In this document: one piece after another, positions 59,831 to 64,000 of the stretch | How the letters are laid out: the number at the start of each line of letters is the position of its first letter | How positions within the stretch are numbered: position 1 is the stretch's first letter | Source of the DNA: Muricea muricata | Lineage: Eukaryota; Cnidaria; Anthozoa; Malacalcyonacea; Plexauridae | Length of the DNA: 64,000 nt | Assembly: GCA_963855995.1 (NCBI GenBank) | Contig: OY979725.1 | Coordinates: forward strand, 12,628,383 to 12,692,382 | Reading direction: 5' to 3' | Notes under the pieces: model-generated | Database searches by the model: none | What the model was told of the DNA's origin: nothing | Seen by the model: only the letters and a program-made list of their open reading frames with translations | Made by a program: the position numbers and the translations under genes

Positions 59831-62800
59831 GTAAGTTTTTTTATTTTATCTTGTCGTTTCTATTTTCTTTAGCAGTTCAGCTTTCGTTTCAATAAAAATT
59901 AACATCTCGCACTAACGTTGCCAGTGTTGGTAGTGCTGTAAAAAGCACACAGGATCTTTCACTACATTAAACAATAAAAAAACAAAATTCGACTTTCGAG
60001 CGAATTAAAGCCTTTCGTTGGGGAGTTGGTCGTAAAGATAGAAATTTAATGCGCTGTCTGCCATCTTAGATTCATATTTGATCTCGTTGACACGTAAAAT
60101 CTTAATTCCCAAACAACTTGAAGTAAGCTAGTTTTGATAGAAGTTACATTTCACCTGCAAAGTAATAGTTGAAGAGATATTGGTAATAAATTTGAGAGAG
60201 CTTTTGAGAGAGATTAGTGCGAGATATTAATTTTTATTGTTCGAAAGAGCTTTAAGAATTTACACATTCCTTACGTGTTGTTTAATTCTCGAGATATTTT
60301 GATTTAAAATCATAAATTAGGGTAGCTGCAAGTTGTGTGCGTGTGAGAAATAAAGACTCCTTCACGGCTATGATTTTCTTTTGTGTTTTGCTCACGATTT
60401 ATTAATGATTCTCGAGATTTTAATAAAAAAATTTCATATTAACAGCTTGCACAATAATTTGGCCGGCCTAATTAATACTATTTTATTATATACTGAGTGT
60501 CAAAGTTCATTTATTCCTGTTTCTTATTGGTTAAGAACGTATCACGTGATAGTGGAGAAATTCTATTGTCTCCCTGGCAACGTAGCTAAGCGGTGGACAT
60601 TACTTTTATTCACCGGTAGACAACAAATCCACAAAGCCTCACGTAGCCATGTCAGGTAAAAGGTAATCCTTTTTACACATGTTTGATTGATTTGTGGTAC
60701 TTTTCTTCTCTTTTGGCACTCAGTATATAATAAAATACTTATTGACTGAGACCTCGGGAAAGCAGTATGTTTTGTGGACCCTCGACTGTCGATGTTTCCC
60801 TCGGCTTCGCCTCGGGAAACATCGACAGTCTCTGGTCCACAAAACATACTGTTTCCCTCGGTCTCAGTCAATAAGTGTTAATTACTATACATTGCAGTTG
60901 TTTTATGCGTTGTGATTGGTCAGTTGTATGCAGATAAATGCGACTATCACACAATCTGCAGATAACTCAGTTATCTGCTAGCAGATAACTGAGTTATCTG
61001 CATGTTGAGCCTACGGTGCAGATTATTACAGTATGCGGTATTCGTTGGCATCAATGGTTGGCATGGCAACAACATTTTTTCGATATTTTCTGTTTCATGT
61101 TATGGCATCTTACTTTTTAAGCTCTTCCGAAGGCGAAATTCGTCAATTGCTCGAGGAAAAAGACTTAAGATGTATAATAAAGCAATTATCGGATTCGGTT
61201 TTTGTGATATGCAAAATTATCAATCTCTCGGTAAGAGTTATCTGACTCGCCTTCGGCTCGGCTGATAACTCTTACCTCGACATTGATAATTCCGCATATC
61301 ACAAAAACCTCATCCAATAATTGTTTAATATGTTATAGTTTATAAATTACTCGTAACTATCATCTCATGATTTAATTCTTTCTACTATTGCAAAGGGTGA
61401 TGGGATGTGAAAAAAAAGGCACAAGAAAAGAAAAGAATGAACGATCCTGGACGACAAGACCCACAAAACAACAATCCACAAGAATGAGAAGACACGACAT
61501 TGTAATAGAAAGTAGTGGTAATGTGCAAGTTAGTAGAAAACAAGATACTTATTATTGAGGGATCAAAGAGGATTTAATAGATATTTCTCGTTAATGAAAA
61601 AGAAAAGACAGCAAATTAAGTGAAAAAAAATTGGATTGAAATAACATTGATATCAAATACATTCAACAAAATAATTAAATTGAATACCTAGGAGTTTGGC
61701 AGTCAATTTTCGAGTCAAAAAACAGGTAAAAATATGGTAAATGTCGACAATATTTTTTAAAGAAACAATACCTTAACGCCTGGAAATTTCGTCTCTAACA
61801 TTTGGATTTGGATATTTCTAAAAACAAAACAAAATAACATGTAGGATTGAACGTTTTACAAAAATAAGTCTCGTAATAATGCCACTAAATTATAGTTGAT
61901 GCATTTTGTCACTATTTTTGGTTTGCACATGACGTCATTTCGTGTGATTGGGCGCCATCTTGGTTGACTCTGCAGATTACTTCAGCTGTTTACAGCGAAG
62001 TACTTGTGTCAATTTACTATTTCATCGTTAGTTTTAGCGTATTATGAATGATACTTTAAAGATGTATGGCTCGATAGGATCAGATATAATGAATAGATAC
62101 TTTGTGGTTGCCATGTGTTTCAAACGTCAACAAAGATGGCGTCGATTGTAAACGATCAATTCCGTCGTTCTACCTTTAAAGAATGTGTTCTCTGGTTAAA
62201 AAGCGAGAAAATTTGACTTGTATTCCAATTCACCGTAGCAAAACCAATGGTGGCATGTCGATTTTACCAGAATTTAATGCGGGTATCAATCAAGAATAGA
62301 AGTGAAATGATATTTAACATAAGCTAATGGACGGAATTTTAACACAAGTGACAAAATATCCTATCTGTCTGTTCCTCAAACGAGTTTAATTTACCTTAAG
62401 TTTTTAAACGATTTCAGACCGCAAGGCATTCTGGTAAAATCAACGCCCGCCATCTTTTTGCTACATTAAATTCCCAAGGGAATATATCATTTCTTTGTTT
62501 CTTAGCTAATTTGGTTCATACATCCATGCAAATCAGTAGGATCATTATGTTTTTTGTGCATTTTAAATTCCCATGGGAATACAGCATGCTTTGTTTCAAT
62601 GGTGATGCGTCTGTTTATGGTAATTACTGCATAATGCGAATCCTCTTTGATTATTAATATGATAAGTATCTTGGTGCTTTCAGATTTGTTTTGGTAAGCA
62701 GGAACAATTAAGCCATTGTTTGTGTACACTAAAGCAAATTACGGAAGTGGTTTGAGAGCAGCTGCGAAGTACCATGCAAATGAAGGCGTTTCGGTTAAAT

Positions 62801-63082
62801 AAGTGTGAGAATTACGGCATTAAAAATTGCATGTCATCTACACTTAACAGTGAATCTGTTGAGTTTCAATAGCTTTTTATTTTTGCCTAATTCTCATGCT
62901 TATTTGACCCAGCCTTGGACTTTGGTAAGTATCAGGGGCCGGTTGTATCAAAGGCGTTTAGCTTAAACGGTGGATAAGTCAAAAATATGAAACAAGTTTC
63001 CATGTTGTATAAACAAACCAGCTGAAGTTATTTGACCTGAGAAGAACAATTATATATAAAACTAAATATTTATTCTATTTAA

Positions 63083-64000
63083 GGTAGTCATTCCCCTTTA
63101 AAATGTAATTTTTGAAAAAAAAATCAAATTTTTAAAATTTATATATTTAGGTACTTTAAGTATTATACTTTAAGATAACATGGCTTGTTTTGTTGAAAAA
63201 ATGCATATTTGTGAGAAAATAGGTGTTTAAGAAGCCCTATTTAAAAAATTTCCCCATAGCAACGCCATAGCAACGCGTTTTCCTTCCAAATTTGCTTGAT
63301 TATTTCACTGACAAAGCGTATTTTTTTGAATTAAACTTTTGATGTATGTTATTTAAAGCTATGCCAGTAGATCTCTTTGTGATTGGTTCATTTTCGTAGG
63401 CATAGCAACGCGCTGACTTCTCAAACTCGAGGTCGATTTGTGGCGAGCTGTGTAAAAAATTGTGTCAGAAAATTGCTGTTTTTTTCGCGTTTATAAGTTG
63501 AAATATTGTTGTTACAGTGTAGAATTACATTCCTAAGGTTGTTCTGAGTGTAATTCAGAGTGAATAGATGGGGAACTCGAAAAATAGAGCAAGAAAAAAG
63601 AAGAAGATACCACCGTCAAGGAAGAAGAATATAATCCAAGATGGCGGCCCAAGCTACAAAGATCGTGGACCTTCTGCGAAAAAAATCAGCCAGAATACAG
63701 AATTGCTTCGTGGTATGACGGAAAACATTGATAGTACTGTAAAAGAAGGAACTATTTTAATGGACTTATCCATACTATGCAATGTATTTGACAATGTTTT
63801 GAAGTGCCCTGATTGTGGATGTGATATAAAGTCACATGCTGACATGAAAAAGAAATGTGGATATTCCAATTACCTCGTGTTACAATGTGAAAGTATGGAG
63901 TGTGATTGGGAGTATTCTTTTAATACTTCAAAGAAACAAGGTCATTCTTATGAAATGAATGTAAGAACAGTCTTAGCTTTCAGGGAAATTGGCAAAGGGC
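63083..64000 (+). mobile_element. Mutator-like transposon, left part
   Basis: Homology with the other module copies breaks at 63082/63083 inside the 240-bp MITE, and new sequence starts 'ggtagtcattcccctttaaa', a plausible terminal repeat. A transposase-domain gene begins ~485 bp inside. The right end and the rest of the MITE should lie beyond the window. The 5' region contains repeated 'atagcaacgc' motifs (63257-63275, 63401-63411). Confidence 0.7.
63568..64000 (+). CDS. Mutator-like transposase-domain protein, N-terminal part
   Basis: An ATG after 'agagtgaatag' opens a frame that stays open for all 144 visible codons and leaves the window. Residues 1-40 are very basic (KNRARKKKKIPPSRKKN). 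Then come EGTILMDLSILCNVF, a zinc-ribbon-like CPDCGC, a second Cys pair (C-ESME-C-DW), and FREIGKG at the edge. This order is typical of the N-terminus of the Mutator-like transposase proteins common in cnidarian and arthropod genomes; the catalytic part would follow. No stops or frameshifts are seen, so the copy may be young. The family call is from memory of motif order. Confidence 0.75.
   Translation, partial: MGNSKNRARKKKKIPPSRKKNIIQDGGPSYKDRGPSAKKISQNTELLRGMTENIDSTVKEGTILMDLSILCNVFDNVLKCPDCGCDIKSHADMKKKCGYSNYLVLQCESMECDWEYSFNTSKKQGHSYEMNVRTVLAFREIGKG

Larger units (their letters stand above)
56811..63082 (+). repeat. Segmental duplication, copy 3 (interrupted)
   Basis: Matches copy 1 from its first base and is nearly identical to inverted copy 2, differing mostly in homopolymer length. 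It ends inside the Harbinger-type MITE, where a new element starts. Contents: SINE 58479-58804, exon 59741-59830, palindromes 60737-60876 and 61183-61323, 'gtagc' MITE 62235-62464, truncated MITE 62936-63082. Confidence 0.93.

Overview
The window reads as non-coding-rich, AT-rich animal DNA, most likely from a cnidarian or another marine invertebrate. The evidence is short introns with GT/AG borders, tRNA-derived SINEs carrying the widely shared 'tcgtgggttttctccgggtactccgg'-type core, animal-type PIF/Harbinger, hAT and Mutator-like elements, very abundant foldback/MITE DNA, and no bacterial-style operons or tRNA/rRNA genes. The species call is inference. Almost every long open frame here is an artefact of tandem repeats; only a few short exons look real.

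Layout. (1) Positions 1-12588 are copy 1 (+) of a roughly 12 kb module. The module returns inverted as copy 2 (-) at 41424-53649, and its first half returns again as copy 3 (+) at 56811-63082. Copies 2 and 3 are nearly identical and form a large palindrome around about 55230; copy 1 is more diverged and carries two extra small insertions with clean empty sites in the other copies. (2) 12589-16148 is a 3.56 kb giant palindrome. From each end inward it holds a 21-bp satellite, about 320 bp of unique sequence and a very AT-rich G/A-run array. It begins exactly where copy 1 and copy 2 stop matching. (3) 16149-17053 holds two well-supported 3' exons of an unrecognised gene. (4) 17177-19408 and 38385-40947 are two decayed PIF/Harbinger transposons in the same orientation, with a Myb/SANT-like gene remnant in both and a HARBI1-like transposase fragment in the second. 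(5) 19410-23620 is simple-sequence and satellite DNA with a perfect 137-bp palindrome and a SINE. (6) 23625-25861 is a hAT transposon with a broken transposase. (7) 25862-38380 is a mosaic of duplicated SINE pieces, one plausible internal exon (26704-26804), MITEs, a foldback element, higher-order tandem repeats (28.1-29.0 kb, 30.05-32.06 kb) and a minisatellite (32.32-33.06 kb). (8) 53650-56810 is the palindromic centre joining copies 2 and 3. (9) At 63083 a new element interrupts copy 3. It encodes the N-terminal part of a Mutator-like transposase-domain protein that runs off the window edge.

How the parts relate. The 240-bp MITE at 6473-6712 shares its ends and a CAG-type target duplication with the Harbinger copies, so Harbinger probably mobilised it. 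Small palindromic elements with a hammerhead-like CTGATGA...GAAA core, one carrying a 15-bp target duplication, look like Penelope-type retroelement derivatives rather than DNA transposons. The strongest structural story is repeated inverted duplication around palindromes. Part of it, especially the near-identical copies 2 and 3, could be an assembly or haplotype-joining artefact and needs read-level checking.
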